This document shows positions 1 to 8,927 of a stretch of 64,000 nucleotides of DNA, piece after piece (within the stretch, counting starts at the first letter, position 1; each line of letters opens with the position of its first letter). The DNA comes from G963664115 sp965263045 (GTDB taxonomy: Bacteria > Acidobacteriota > Terriglobia > 20CM-2-55-15), in NCBI GenBank assembly GCA_965263045.1, contig CBDHGK010000041.1:2356001-2420000 (forward strand), written 5' to 3'. The position numbers and the translations under genes are program-made. The notes under the pieces were generated by a model. That model saw only the letters and a list, made by a program, of their open reading frames with translations, had not been told where the DNA came from and searched no databases.

Positions 1-376
1 GTAGCTCGTTCACCGCGCCACCCGGACTGAGTTCCTCGTAGGTCCGAAGCGGAATCTCCCCGCCCGCCACGCTGCGCACTCGAGGCACCCGAACCGGCAC
101 CCGCTGGCCACCCAGCCCCACGGTCCCCGGATTGCTCCCGTGTCGCCGGCCCCGCAACGCCGCCTCCTTTCGTGCGTATCGCTCACCCGCCAACGACTTC
201 ACTTCCTCGTCGAGCAACTCCTCCACGTGCATCAACCCCAGTGGGATCAACGCCCGAATCATCTCCACCTTCGAGTCCAATTCCAGTCCCGAGTATTCCT
301 CCCGGCTCAGGACCTCGACCTCACCCAGCACACGCGACTTCTTGCGTTTCTTTACCGAACGTAACAGACTCCTCAT
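1..376 (-). CDS. IS256-family transposase, N-terminal part (copy 1)
   Basis: This holds the first ~125 residues of the 430-aa Mutator-type transposase found intact four more times in the window, starting at the ATG at 376. The rest, including the catalytic DDE domain, lies left of the window. The visible residues match the other copies, so the element is probably complete and recent. Confidence 0.9.
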   Translation of the reverse strand, partial: MRSLLRSVKKRKKSRVLGEVEVLSREEYSGLELDSKVEMIRALIPLGLMHVEELLDEEVKSLAGERYARKEAALRGRRHGSNPGTVGLGGQRVPVRVPRVRSVAGGEIPLRTYEELSPGGAVNEL

Positions 377-478
377 CTCGGCTCCTTTCTCTTACAGGCT
401 TGATGTTGTTTCTTCCAATACCATCAAACCATGGGGTTTGGAGCCGTTTCAATTTCCAACTAAGATTGGCACACATTC
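1..478 (-). mobile_element. IS256-family element, copy 1 (cut by window start)
   Basis: The 478 bases match the transposase-start end of the complete copy at 3296-4736 (offset 4258). The terminal inverted repeat is at 456-478 and ends in CACACATTC on the plus strand. The 8 bases after it, GGCGAAAC (479-486), should recur outside the window as the target duplication. The element sits inside a peroxiredoxin-like gene whose remaining part begins at 479. Confidence 0.93.
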
Positions 479-907
479 GGCGAAACGATCTCCCATCGAG
501 ACCTCCGGGGCAATCTATCACTGCTGTTATTCCTCCGGGGAACGTGGTGACCCAACTGCAGGCGGCAACTGACTCAGTTGGAGTCAGATTGGGATGAACT
601 CGATCGGAGAGGCGTCCGGATCGTCTGTATTGCAGCCCAGAAGATCGACGGCCTCGGGGGCGCAAAAAAGTTCGTCGAGAAACATAAATACAGATTTCCA
701 ATCCTGTTCGACGAAACACGCGAGACCACGCAGACTTATGGTGTGTACCACCAGTTCGGACTCGATGCGTATCGAATCGCCCACCCCAGTGCCTTCCTGA
801 TTGATGACATGCAAATCATAAAATGGATTGCCGTCAGCCCCAATCAGGCCGAGCTCCCGAGCACGGCACAAATCCTCGAAGCTATCTCAGCCGACGGTAA
901 ATATTGA
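479..907 (+). CDS. Peroxiredoxin-like (AhpC/TSA) candidate selenoprotein, 5' end removed by IS256 insertion
   Basis: Read in the frame of the open stretch 578-907, the sequence is continuous from the IS border at 479 except for one TGA at 548-550. Around it the protein reads FLRGTW-(TGA)-PNCRRQLTQLE, so the TGA falls on the first position of the CxxC/UxxC redox motif at the end of the beta1 strand of a thioredoxin fold. Downstream residues are typical of the family (RFPILFDE, then IAHPSAFLID). A 7-bp hairpin of bacterial SECIS type follows the TGA. Prx-like selenoproteins with UxxC are a known class, so Sec insertion is likelier than a random stop, but a Cys-to-stop mutation in an already broken gene is possible. 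The N-terminal part should lie beyond the IS, left of the window. The 3' end overlaps the convergent gene by 26 bp. No selA, selB, selC or selD is visible here. Confidence 0.72.
548..587 (+). promoter_or_regulatory. Candidate bSECIS element (UGA plus hairpin)
   Basis: TGA at 548-550 is followed 25 nt later by the apical loop of a perfect 7-bp hairpin: CTGACTC (569-575), loop AGTTG (576-580), GAGTCAG (581-587). The loop has a G at position 2, and its distance from the UGA lies within the 16-37 nt usual for bacterial SECIS elements. A competing 6-bp hairpin (566-571 with 575-580) uses part of the same bases. Confidence 0.6.
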
Positions 908-2108
908 AACCCACCTTGAACGTATCGCTGCCGTTCACGGTGTACTGTGCCGTCGTCAACGGACGGGTGGTCGAAAGCACGAATTCAAATGTATGCCGGA
1001 AGGTCGCCTTTTGAATGCCCACGGATACGGCCGGCCGATCGAAGAATTCCCCTGTAAAGCCCTTGACCCGGGGAACATATTCTCCAACTAGGGATACCGA
1101 ACGCGTCAGACCAATCCCGGCACCGATGCCGATGGCTGCCGTGTAATCAAACTCCTCCCCAAAGAGAAACTGGTCCGGAATAAACGAGTCATCGTCCCGC
1201 GTGTTGAAGGCAATGCTGGGAACGAGGGAAACCGAGAAACGATCACCGAAACTGCGGGTCGAAACGAATTGCATAAATGGCGCGATTCTCTCCCGAAAGT
1301 TATCCCGCCCTTCGACTCCGGCACGAAACTGTGTCGAGACTGGAGCGCCTGAACTCTGTGTCGAAAGCTGGAAGTGAGAGCTGAATTCGACGGTCCGATC
1401 CAGGTTGCTGCGCATCGCAGAAACGCTCATCCAGTCCGTTAAACCGACCTGGACGCCGAAGGTGACCGCCGCGTCGCTGTCGAAACCGAACAGGTTTCGA
1501 GGCGAATCCCTGTCGAAGACGGGTTGGGAGAAACGATGCCCGATCAGGAATTCGACCCCTCCCCGCTCCATGCCCTTGCCGTTGGGCAGATTTACGATCC
1601 GAGGACCCAGAAAGGCACCTTCTGAAGTGAAGGAATCGACCGGGCTGACCGAAATCGGAGACGGCCCACCCACCCCAGATTCCGCCTGGCTCTCAGGTGT
1701 CCCCGGCGCCACTGGAGCGGAAGGCGAACCTGAAGCCAACCCTCTGGATGCGAGGTCTGCCAGATAACGCATACCCTCGACTTCAACAACCAAACTGGCA
1801 TTGTCTGGATCGGAGAAATGCAGAATCGTCGAGCTTCCTAATGGCTCCGTATCATAAGTGAATCGATCAGAGAATTGAGATCGCAGCAATGGTGAGATCA
1901 TGAATTCGTTGTCGGCAAAGGCCAGACCGAATTCGTTTCGTGGCCCGCCACCTGCGGGATCGACATGGCACACGACACAACCATCGACTGTCGGGTTACG
2001 GAGTGGGTCCGCCTGATAAATCTGGAGAAACCCGGGAAAAGCCGCCGCGGGCACTGAACCCACAGCAAGCAATATCATGAATAAAACGCTCCTGCCGATA
2101 CGCATCAT
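882..2108 (-). CDS. DUF5777-family outer-membrane beta-barrel protein with a CxxCH motif
   Basis: About 408 residues from the ATG at 2108. A signal peptide (MRIGRSVLFMILLAVGS..AAA) is followed near residue 40 by VDGCVVCHVDPAGG, a c-type heme-binding CxxCH motif. The C-terminal ~230 residues are alternating hydrophobic/polar strands ending in an aromatic/basic tail (FNIYRRLR), as in a beta barrel. This matches the DUF5777 family (function unknown). Exported location and heme attachment are inferences. The reading frame can extend upstream through three GTG codons in the 12-bp repeats at 2109-2144, but the signal peptide fits the ATG start. Confidence 0.75.
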   Translation of the reverse strand: MMRIGRSVLFMILLAVGSVPAAAFPGFLQIYQADPLRNPTVDGCVVCHVDPAGGGPRNEFGLAFADNEFMISPLLRSQFSDRFTYDTEPLGSSTILHFSDPDNASLVVEVEGMRYLADLASRGLASGSPSAPVAPGTPESQAESGVGGPSPISVSPVDSFTSEGAFLGPRIVNLPNGKGMERGGVEFLIGHRFSQPVFDRDSPRNLFGFDSDAAVTFGVQVGLTDWMSVSAMRSNLDRTVEFSSHFQLSTQSSGAPVSTQFRAGVEGRDNFRERIAPFMQFVSTRSFGDRFSVSLVPSIAFNTRDDDSFIPDQFLFGEEFDYTAAIGIGAGIGLTRSVSLVGEYVPRVKGFTGEFFDRPAVSVGIQKATFRHTFEFVLSTTRPLTTAQYTVNGSDTFKVGFNIYRRLR

Positions 2109-2144
2109 AGTTTTCCTCACCGTTTTCCTCACCGTTTTCCTCAC
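2109..2144 (-). repeat. Three tandem 12-bp repeats overlapping the DUF5777 start region
   Basis: On the minus strand GTGAGGAAAACG occurs three times head to tail (third copy ends in T), directly before the ATG at 2108. Each unit contains a Shine-Dalgarno-like GAGG and an in-frame GTG. Copy-number change by slippage would alter spacing or add/remove four residues (VRKT). Confidence 0.85.
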
Positions 2145-2147
2145 CAG

Positions 2148-2807
2148 TTAGTCAATCAATCTTCCAGTTGATTCAATCTTTCCACCGAGACCGGACACTG
2201 ACACCGTCGGCGACTTATTGAACCGATGTGGGGATATATGCGGATTGTGTGGGTTGTAAAACCTCCAGGGCTTGTCCCGATAGGCTCCAGCGTAGTCCAC
2301 TCCGATACGCGGGCCGGCGACTATTACCCCGGCGTCCAGGCTACGGTCTTCGATCCACAGCGAATCCTCTTCCAGGCTCACCCCATTCAGGTTCTTGTCG
2401 ACCCCCATGGCCTGACACAGTTTGGCCGGCCCGCTGCCGACGTCCGTATCACGACAATCGCGCTGCCTGTTGTTTCGCATCCACGCCAGACTCTCTACAG
2501 GTTCGATCGCCCGAATCAGCACTGCGGCGGGGTATCCGGCCCGTTCAGTCACAGCGTTCAGACAACAATGGGTTCCATACACGACAAACACATAGGCATA
2601 ACCTGGCCGGCCGAACATCACCTCCGTCCGAGGAGTTCTGCCTCTGGACGCATGGCACGCCAGGTCGTCCTCGCCAACATAGGCCTCGGTTTCAACGATC
2701 ATTCCGGCCCCTCGTTCTATCCCGACGGAGCGGACGAGGACCTTCCCGATCAGATCCACGGCAACGTCGAGCGTTGGTCGGGCATAGAATTGACGGCCAA
2801 GCTTCAC
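2148..2807 (-). CDS. DNA-3-methyladenine glycosylase (AAG/MPG family)
   Basis: 219 residues, about the normal length of bacterial AAG enzymes, which remove alkylated purines in base-excision repair. Typical blocks are present: FYARPTLDVAVDLIGKVLVR at the N-terminus, the catalytic-region IVETEAYVGEDDLACHASRG, and GPAKLCQAMG. The GTG start at 2807 overlaps the stop of the MFS gene upstream (GTGA), so it was translated in an operon with that exporter. The IS256 insertion in the MFS gene may now change its expression. Confidence 0.93.
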   Translation of the reverse strand: MKLGRQFYARPTLDVAVDLIGKVLVRSVGIERGAGMIVETEAYVGEDDLACHASRGRTPRTEVMFGRPGYAYVFVVYGTHCCLNAVTERAGYPAAVLIRAIEPVESLAWMRNNRQRDCRDTDVGSGPAKLCQAMGVDKNLNGVSLEEDSLWIEDRSLDAGVIVAGPRIGVDYAGAYRDKPWRFYNPHNPHISPHRFNKSPTVSVSGLGGKIESTGRLID

Positions 2808-3295
2808 GGTCTCTCGCTGTGGGTCAGTCCGGCCGAGGGCATCAGCGCCACCGACAGCAGGCCAAGAACACTCACGATGGTGCCGACTACAAATACCGAA
2901 TGCAGCGAACTGGCAAGCATCGACTGGAACGCCTCGACAAGCTCCGGTGACACCGTGTCACGGATCGCCGGCTGCAGGAAGGCGTTCGGATCGTCAACCA
3001 GTTGCTGGAAGCCCTGATCCACTCCGGCTCCGAGTCTGGACCCGATCGCTGAAATCTGGGCCGTCATGCCCCGCGCCATTACGGCACCCATGATCGCAAC
3101 ACCGACAGCGCCCCCGATGCTTCTAAAAAACTGCGCTGTCGACGTTGCAATTCCAAGCCGGTCACGCGCCACCGAGGACTGTACGGCAATGAGTTGCGTA
3201 ATCATGACCAGGCCCATTCCCGATCCGACGAGGCCGACGTTCCACAACACAACACGAATCTCACTCTGGCCCGTCATCATGGTGAGCAATACGAA
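2804..3295 (-). pseudogene. MFS drug exporter (DHA2/EmrB type), C-terminal part separated by IS256
   Basis: About 160 residues continue the MFS protein begun at 5767, with hydrophobic helices and IATSTAQFFRSIGGAVGVAIMGAV, typical of the C-terminal half of 14-TM DHA2 exporters. If the IS (3296-4736) and one copy of its 8-bp duplication are removed, the frame runs straight from GFVL into LTMMTG. The break is therefore a single clean insertion in an otherwise intact gene. Confidence 0.9.
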
Positions 3296-4736
3296 GAGTC
3301 AAGCCCATTCTTAGTTGAAACTCTCCACGGCTCACGATGGGTCATGCAACCTTCTTCTTCGATCTCGTCGACGTCTTCGCCTCAATTTTCAGCTCTCGCT
3401 GGAGGGCTTCGCGGAGCTTTGGAAGATGACGGTAGCCGATCACCTTCCTCAGGCGCGGTTCGATGTCGATGAGCGCCGTCGCCAACCAGCGTTGCCGCTG
3501 ACTCGAGTTCTTCCAATGATCGACCTTCGCACACCTTTCCTCGACAAGGGCATTGACCGATTCCAGGCAATTCGTCGTCTTGAACGAACGGCCCAAGACC
3601 CCGTACACGCCGAGCCGATGCAACGTGAGGGTCTCTTCCAGGCCTTCCTCAAGGCTCGCAGCCCCCGATTGGTTTCGCTCCTCGAGCTCTCCATGGAGCT
3701 CTCCGAGCGCCGCCCGAGCTTCGTCGTACTCCGGGCGCTCGTAGGCCCGCTGCAGCCGGCGTCGCCACACGGCTTGCTCGGTCTTCGATAGGTATCTCAC
3801 GACGTTCTCGCGTTTGTGCCATTGGCAGCGTTGGACCAGGGCTCGATTCCTGAATGCCTTCTTGACCGCCGCCCGCAGACCTTTGCCGCCGTCGACAATC
3901 ACCAGCACGCCTTCAGAGATGTCCAGGCCCCGCTCCATCAACGAACGGAGAAACGGAGTCAGCACTTGCTCGTTCTCCGTGTCGGTCTCCACGAAGCCCA
4001 AGAAGCGTTTGTCGCCCGAAAGCGTGACGCCCAGGGCCACTACCATCAGGGCGTCGGCAAACGCCTTCCCGTCCAGGAAGATCGCCACGACGTCCTCGCC
4101 ACTCAGATCCCGCTCCTGCATCTCCCGAAGTTTCGCGGCACTCGCCTGGACGAATCCTCGAGACACCGTCGAACTCGACAGTCCGATCGCTCCCGGAATC
4201 GCTTCAGCGGCCGATTCATAGTTCCGGCAGGAGATCCCATACAGCACACGTCTGAGCAGTAGCTCGTTCACCGCGCCACCCGGACTGAGTTCCTCGTAGG
4301 TCCGAAGCGGAATCTCCCCGCCCGCCACGCTGCGCACTCGAGGCACCCGAACCGGCACCCGCTGGCCACCCAGCCCCACGGTCCCCGGATTGCTCCCGTG
4401 TCGCCGGCCCCGCAACGCCGCCTCCTTTCGTGCGTATCGCTCACCCGCCAACGACTTCACTTCCTCGTCGAGCAACTCCTCCACGTGCATCAACCCCAGT
4501 GGGATCAACGCCCGAATCATCTCCACCTTCGAGTCCAATTCCAGTCCCGAGTATTCCTCCCGGCTCAGGACCTCGACCTCACCCAGCACACGCGACTTCT
4601 TGCGTTTCTTTACCGAACGTAACAGACTCCTCATCTCGGCTCCTTTCTCTTACAGGCTTGATGTTGTTTCTTCCAATACCATCAAACCATGGGGTTTGGA
4701 GCCGTTTCAATTTCCAACTAAGATTGGCACACATTC
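3296..4736 (-). mobile_element. IS256-family element, copy 2 (complete, 1441 bp)
   Basis: Imperfect ~23-bp terminal inverted repeats (GAGTCAAGCCCATTCTTAG at the left, GAATGTGTGCCAATCTTAG inverted at the right) enclose a single transposase gene. The 8-bp target duplication AATACGAA lies at 3288-3295 and 4737-4744. Eight bases is normal for IS256. The insertion splits an MFS exporter gene. Confidence 0.96.
3342..4634 (-). CDS. IS256-family (Mutator-type) transposase, copy 2
   Basis: 430 residues. The DDE catalytic core is recognisable: FLDGKAF (first Asp, near residue 190), VLVIVDGGKGLRAAV (second Asp, near 248), and TTNCLESVNALVEER (Glu, near 365), plus QRCQWHKRENV between the second Asp and the Glu, as in Pfam Transposase_mut. 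The C-terminus is basic (KTSTRSKKKVA). The translation is identical residue for residue to the copies at 28844, 39282 and 41518, so transposition is recent. A purine-rich AGAAAGGAG precedes the ATG. Confidence 0.96.
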   Translation of the reverse strand: MRSLLRSVKKRKKSRVLGEVEVLSREEYSGLELDSKVEMIRALIPLGLMHVEELLDEEVKSLAGERYARKEAALRGRRHGSNPGTVGLGGQRVPVRVPRVRSVAGGEIPLRTYEELSPGGAVNELLLRRVLYGISCRNYESAAEAIPGAIGLSSSTVSRGFVQASAAKLREMQERDLSGEDVVAIFLDGKAFADALMVVALGVTLSGDKRFLGFVETDTENEQVLTPFLRSLMERGLDISEGVLVIVDGGKGLRAAVKKAFRNRALVQRCQWHKRENVVRYLSKTEQAVWRRRLQRAYERPEYDEARAALGELHGELEERNQSGAASLEEGLEETLTLHRLGVYGVLGRSFKTTNCLESVNALVEERCAKVDHWKNSSQRQRWLATALIDIEPRLRKVIGYRHLPKLREALQRELKIEAKTSTRSKKKVA

Positions 4737-5767
4737 AATACGAATCCAGTCACCATGAGTAACATACCCACCAACATCACCCACCGGAAGTGAAGCCATA
4801 GCAACAGTCGCCCCCCCACGATCGAGAACACGACCCAACCCATCAGGAGTGGCGTCAGCACCGACCCGGCGCGGGTGGCGCCAGTCCCCAAAACGCCCTG
4901 AACGAACAGGGGAATGAACGATATCAATCCGAATATCGCCATGCCAGAGAGAAAACCGTTGATTACCGCGCAATACACGACCCGATGACGCAAAAGATCG
5001 ACGGGTATCAGAGGCTCCGCAGCCCGCCTTTCCGCCCGGATGAAGAGGACCATGGCCACTACCGAGCCCACGGCGAGTGCTACATTGGTTGGCGTAAGCA
5101 TCTGGAAAGTTTCTCCGGTACGCACCAGCACTAGCATCAGCAACGTTACCGACACCGTAAACGACAGCATACCGAATACATCGATCTCCCTGCGCCTTCC
5201 TTCGGCGCGCTCGTCCACAAACTGAGTTCCAATAATGACGGCGGCGGCAAGACCAAAAGGAATATTCAGATAAAAAATCCACCTCCAGCTGATCTGCTCT
5301 GTAATGATGCCGCCCAGCAAAGGCCCGACGATCGAGGCCAATCCCCAAACACCACTGAAGTAGCCCTGGACACGCGCCCGTTCAACAGGCGTGTACAGTT
5401 CAGCGGCGATTGTCATGGCAAGAGGCAGGAGGCCGCCTGCACCCAGCCCCTGAATCACACGAAATACGATGAGTTGACCCATAGACTGGGACTGTCCGGA
5501 GAGAACCGAATCCAGCAAGAAAATCGCAATCGCCCACAGGTAGAGGGGGCGTCGCCCGTATAGATCGGACAGCTTGCCCCATGCAGGGACCGTTACGGTC
5601 GAGGCCAGCAGGTAGGCGGAAAAGACCCAGCTGTAAAGTTCAAGCCCACCCAGCGCAGAAATCACGGTGGGCATCGCTGTGCCCACAACGGTGGCCTCGA
5701 GTGCCGCCAGGAACATTCCGATCAGGATCCCGATCGTAACTGTCAGCCGCTTCTTTGGGTTTTGCAC
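4737..5767 (-). pseudogene. MFS drug exporter (DHA2/EmrB type), N-terminal part separated by IS256
   Basis: The first ~345 residues from the ATG at 5767. Helix 1 carries GMFLAALEATVVGTAMPT, typical of DHA2 antiporters; motif A appears as LSDLYGRRPLY; about ten membrane helices are visible. The frame runs into the IS and stops after a few IS-encoded residues (NVCQS). The rebuilt protein would be ~505 residues, the normal size for 14-TM DHA2 exporters. Substrate unknown. The present protein lacks its last helices and is probably inactive. Confidence 0.9.
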
Positions 5768-5942
5768 AGTTTATATACTGATGGGGGCAATTGCGGAGAT
5801 TGAGTGGAGATTTCGAGCGGCAAGAGACGCAGTCGAAATCGCGAACCGGACGCTACCGCTCGCCGACTTCGGCTGGCCGCGTGGTTCCCCGACACCTAGG
5901 TGGGAGGTGGTCCGAGCAGGCGGACCACTGGACTGGAAAACC

Positions 5943-6143
5943 TTACGCGGCCCTGTTCTTACCCTTGGTCTGCTTCTTTATCTTCCAGTGTGCGAAAGGA
6001 TATTTGTGCCCACAGTTTGGACATTCCCAAGCGCCCTGGCGGGCATCGGCTTCCGACTCGTGGAACATGCTTACCACGAGATGACACTGCAGGCACATTG
6101 TCGGCTGACTATTAATCCTTTTGCTGTCAATAACTTTGGTCAT
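5943..6143 (-). CDS. Small zinc-ribbon protein
   Basis: 66 residues with two Cys pairs: MCLQCH near residue 17 and WECPNCGHKYPF near residue 40, a zinc-ribbon arrangement, followed by a basic tail (WKIKKQTKGKNRAA). A purine-rich GAGGGCGG precedes the ATG. It is divergent to the TolB-like gene. The role is unknown; the basic tail would fit nucleic-acid binding, but that is a guess. Confidence 0.6.
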   Translation of the reverse strand: MTKVIDSKRINSQPTMCLQCHLVVSMFHESEADARQGAWECPNCGHKYPFAHWKIKKQTKGKNRAA

Positions 6144-6349
6144 TTTTCTACCGCCCTCAATTTCTGCCGGGCAAATCCCGAGTGTTCGATGAATACCTAG
6201 CTTCCTTTTTTAGACGGTCGAAAATCGAAAACCGCACCATTGTCGATGAATTCCCCGTCAGAATACCCGATCGTCAACTCTTAAGCTACTGAAAAACCGG
6301 CATGTTCTCACCCTCTGGAGCAGAAGAATTCGTGCTATCATCCCGCTAA

Positions 6350-7924
6350 ATGCGTGTGCCGGTAATCCCGATCGCGGTGGTCACGATACTTGTCGGGGTC
6401 GTCGCTGGCCTGGTGACTCTGATTCCGCCCGCCGAACGATTCCTCTTAGCGCCCACGGTCACGGCCCTCATCGACATCGACGGTGTTGAAACCGACGTGG
6501 CGATCGCCCCCGACGGTATTCATTATGCGGTCATTTCTTCAGGTAACCTGTGGTTTGTCAATACCGAAACTCCATCACAACTGACTGAAACAACTGAGGT
6601 TGAATCGTCTCCAGCCTGGACTCCCGACGGCAGCCGGATTACGTTCACGCGAGAGAACGACACATTCGTCATTCAGCCGGAAAGCCGAGCCGAAGAGCTG
6701 TTTATGGCTGACGCGGCGGATCTGTCCTGGTCCCCAACCGGTCAAACCGTGTTCGTGCGCGGAGGCGGATTGTGGGTCGCAAACGCGACAGGGGCAGACG
6801 CTCGTCAGATCGTTCCCCCCAACGCCAATCCCGACGTGGACATCCGGGCACCGCGGTTTTCGCCAAGCGGCAGCCAGATCCTCTTCATCCTGTCGATGCT
6901 GGGTCTGCACGGCGAAGTCTGGATGGCCGACACATCCACAGGGGACGCTATTCCTGTGATTGCAGACCGCAGCGCTGAGAACCCGACGGCGGCCGAGTGG
7001 ATCATCGACAACCGACACATCGCCTACATGACAGATCGCGGGGGTGGGCTGGCGGTCTGGTATGTCGACCTCGATAAATCCACACTTGTTCCCATGACGG
7101 CGCCGATGATGGGCCGGTCGCTGGCCCCGATCGGGATTGGAGTCCATGATGGACGGGTCGTTCTGCCCCGACACTTCATCGATTCCGATATCCGTACTTC
7201 TGAGGGCCGAGCGCTGGTCGCGACCGAGCATCTGGAGTTTGACCCTGCGGTTTCACCGAACGGGGACTTGATCGCCTACACTGTAGAAAACAGAAGCCGC
7301 TTCGAAATATGGGTCGCTCGGATTGATGGCGAGGAGCCTCGCTACCTCGCCCTTGGAAGGCATCCGCGCTTCTCACCCAGCGGCAACGAAGTCGTCTATT
7401 CGAGAATCGATCTCGACGGTAACAAAGACATCTGGAAAGTCGACGTGCGTACCGGTGTACCCGAACGACTCACCGATGCCGCAGAGATTGACGACCTGCC
7501 CGACTGGTCCCCCGATGGCCGCTCCATCGTTTTCGCCTCCGAACGTGACGGGAAACTGGCCCTCTGGACCATTCCCTCTTCCGGCGGGCAACGGCTGAAA
7601 CTGAACGACGGCGGGTATGCGCCCCGGTATGCTCCGGACGGAGACCGTATTGCCTATTGGAACAGGGATGCTCTGTGGACTGCCGACCCGGATGGGGGCC
7701 GTCCCAGTCGGGTCTCAGACGTCGCCGAGCCTGTTTTCGGTGTCTGGAGTCCGACCGGACCGGTCTATTCAGAGGCCGGTCGGATCGTGGCTGATCCGTT
7801 CGTAGAACTCTCCCTGGAAGTCTGGCCATCCTTTGACCGACATCCAGACGGTGGTTGGGTGGTCGCGGCGCTTGAGGTCGAGAAGACCGAACTCTGGGCG
7901 CTGGATCTCGTCTTTACCGACTAA
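6350..7924 (+). CDS. TolB-like beta-propeller protein (PD40/WD40-like repeats), membrane-anchored
   Basis: 524 residues. An N-terminal hydrophobic segment (residues ~3-25) is an uncleaved anchor or signal. The rest is a series of PD40-type blades with the PDG/SPSG signatures: SPAWTPDGSRITF, LSWSPTGQTVF, APRFSPSGSQILF, DPAVSPNGDLIAY, PDWSPDGRSIVFAS, APRYAPDGDRIAYW. Such propellers occur in TolB and in peptidase or kinase fusions; no enzyme domain is present here. It is only 4 bp upstream of the SDR gene, so the two are probably cotranscribed. Confidence 0.8.
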   Translation: MRVPVIPIAVVTILVGVVAGLVTLIPPAERFLLAPTVTALIDIDGVETDVAIAPDGIHYAVISSGNLWFVNTETPSQLTETTEVESSPAWTPDGSRITFTRENDTFVIQPESRAEELFMADAADLSWSPTGQTVFVRGGGLWVANATGADARQIVPPNANPDVDIRAPRFSPSGSQILFILSMLGLHGEVWMADTSTGDAIPVIADRSAENPTAAEWIIDNRHIAYMTDRGGGLAVWYVDLDKSTLVPMTAPMMGRSLAPIGIGVHDGRVVLPRHFIDSDIRTSEGRALVATEHLEFDPAVSPNGDLIAYTVENRSRFEIWVARIDGEEPRYLALGRHPRFSPSGNEVVYSRIDLDGNKDIWKVDVRTGVPERLTDAAEIDDLPDWSPDGRSIVFASERDGKLALWTIPSSGGQRLKLNDGGYAPRYAPDGDRIAYWNRDALWTADPDGGRPSRVSDVAEPVFGVWSPTGPVYSEAGRIVADPFVELSLEVWPSFDRHPDGGWVVAALEVEKTELWALDLVFTD

Positions 7925-7928
7925 CGAT

Positions 7929-8678
7929 ATGGAGTTTGAAAACAAAATCGTTGTCGTTACCGGGGCCACCAGCGGAATCGGTCACGCCACAGCCTTGGGG
8001 TTCGCACGAAAGGGCGCCATTGTCGCCGGCATCGGAAGAGATGCCTCTTCCGTGATCGAATTATCCACGACAGGAGTACGCAGCTATCGGGCCGATCTGT
8101 CTCTGGAAACCGAAACGTCTGAGGTCGTGAATGCCATTGTCGAGGACCTTGGCGGCGTCGACGTGCTCGTCAATGCCGCCGGCATCATCGCGACCGGAAG
8201 CATCGAAGACACCACGTTGGCAGACTACGACGCCATGATGGGCATAAACGTCCGGTCAATTTTCCATCTCATGCAACTGTGCCTTCCATCAATCGTGGCC
8301 AGACACGGGAACATCGTCAACGTGTCGAGCGTCACAGGGCTGCGGGCTTTCCCTGGGGTTCTCGCCTACTGTGTCAGTAAGGCGGCATTAGACCAGCTCA
8401 CACGCTGTGCCGCGTTGGAATTGGCTCCCAGAGGAGTACGCGTCAACGCGGTCAATCCAGGCGTCGTACGCACGAACCTTCATTTACGTTCGGGGGTTGG
8501 TTCGGAAGCCTATGACGCCTTCGTCGAACACTGCAAGACCACCCATCCGATCGGACGCATCGGAAAACCTGAGGAGATAGCGGACCTGATCATGTACCTG
8601 GCGTCGGATCTGGCTGGATGGATCACCGGTGCAACTTACTCCATCGACGGCGGCCGCGCCGAAACATGCGCACGATAA
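7929..8678 (+). CDS. Short-chain dehydrogenase/reductase (SDR)
   Basis: 249 residues from the ATG at 7929; the frame is open further upstream inside the previous gene but the family start fits here. Cofactor motif TGATSGIG near residue 12, NAAG near residue 88, catalytic Ser in NVSSVTG near 137, and Tyr/Lys in YCVSK near 151. The C-terminus has the classical ITGATYSIDGG. It is an NAD(P)H-dependent oxidoreductase of the FabG-like class; substrate not deducible. Confidence 0.9.
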   Translation: MEFENKIVVVTGATSGIGHATALGFARKGAIVAGIGRDASSVIELSTTGVRSYRADLSLETETSEVVNAIVEDLGGVDVLVNAAGIIATGSIEDTTLADYDAMMGINVRSIFHLMQLCLPSIVARHGNIVNVSSVTGLRAFPGVLAYCVSKAALDQLTRCAALELAPRGVRVNAVNPGVVRTNLHLRSGVGSEAYDAFVEHCKTTHPIGRIGKPEEIADLIMYLASDLAGWITGATYSIDGGRAETCAR

Positions 8679-8927
8679 CGGGCATCAACCACAATGGGGC
8701 TGGAGATACTGGCAGCGGCTGAACCATCGAACGATTTCCGCACGAGTGCGGGCATTGCTGAGCATGGCACCCACAGTCGGTCGGCCGGGAAATCCATGCC
8801 CGAACGCACAATCGTATCCGATCACCGTGCAGTTAAAGACCGCTAAAACGGAGGGCCGTCGCATCGTGTTTTCTACAGGACAGACCGGCTACATGGGTCG
8901 CCGACCTCTGATATAGTAAGACCCAGG

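Noticed and set aside
321..719. Minus-strand frame across the IS border and the peroxiredoxin-like gene
   Set aside because: Shadow of the coding frame on the other strand; the plus-strand frame has the family motifs.
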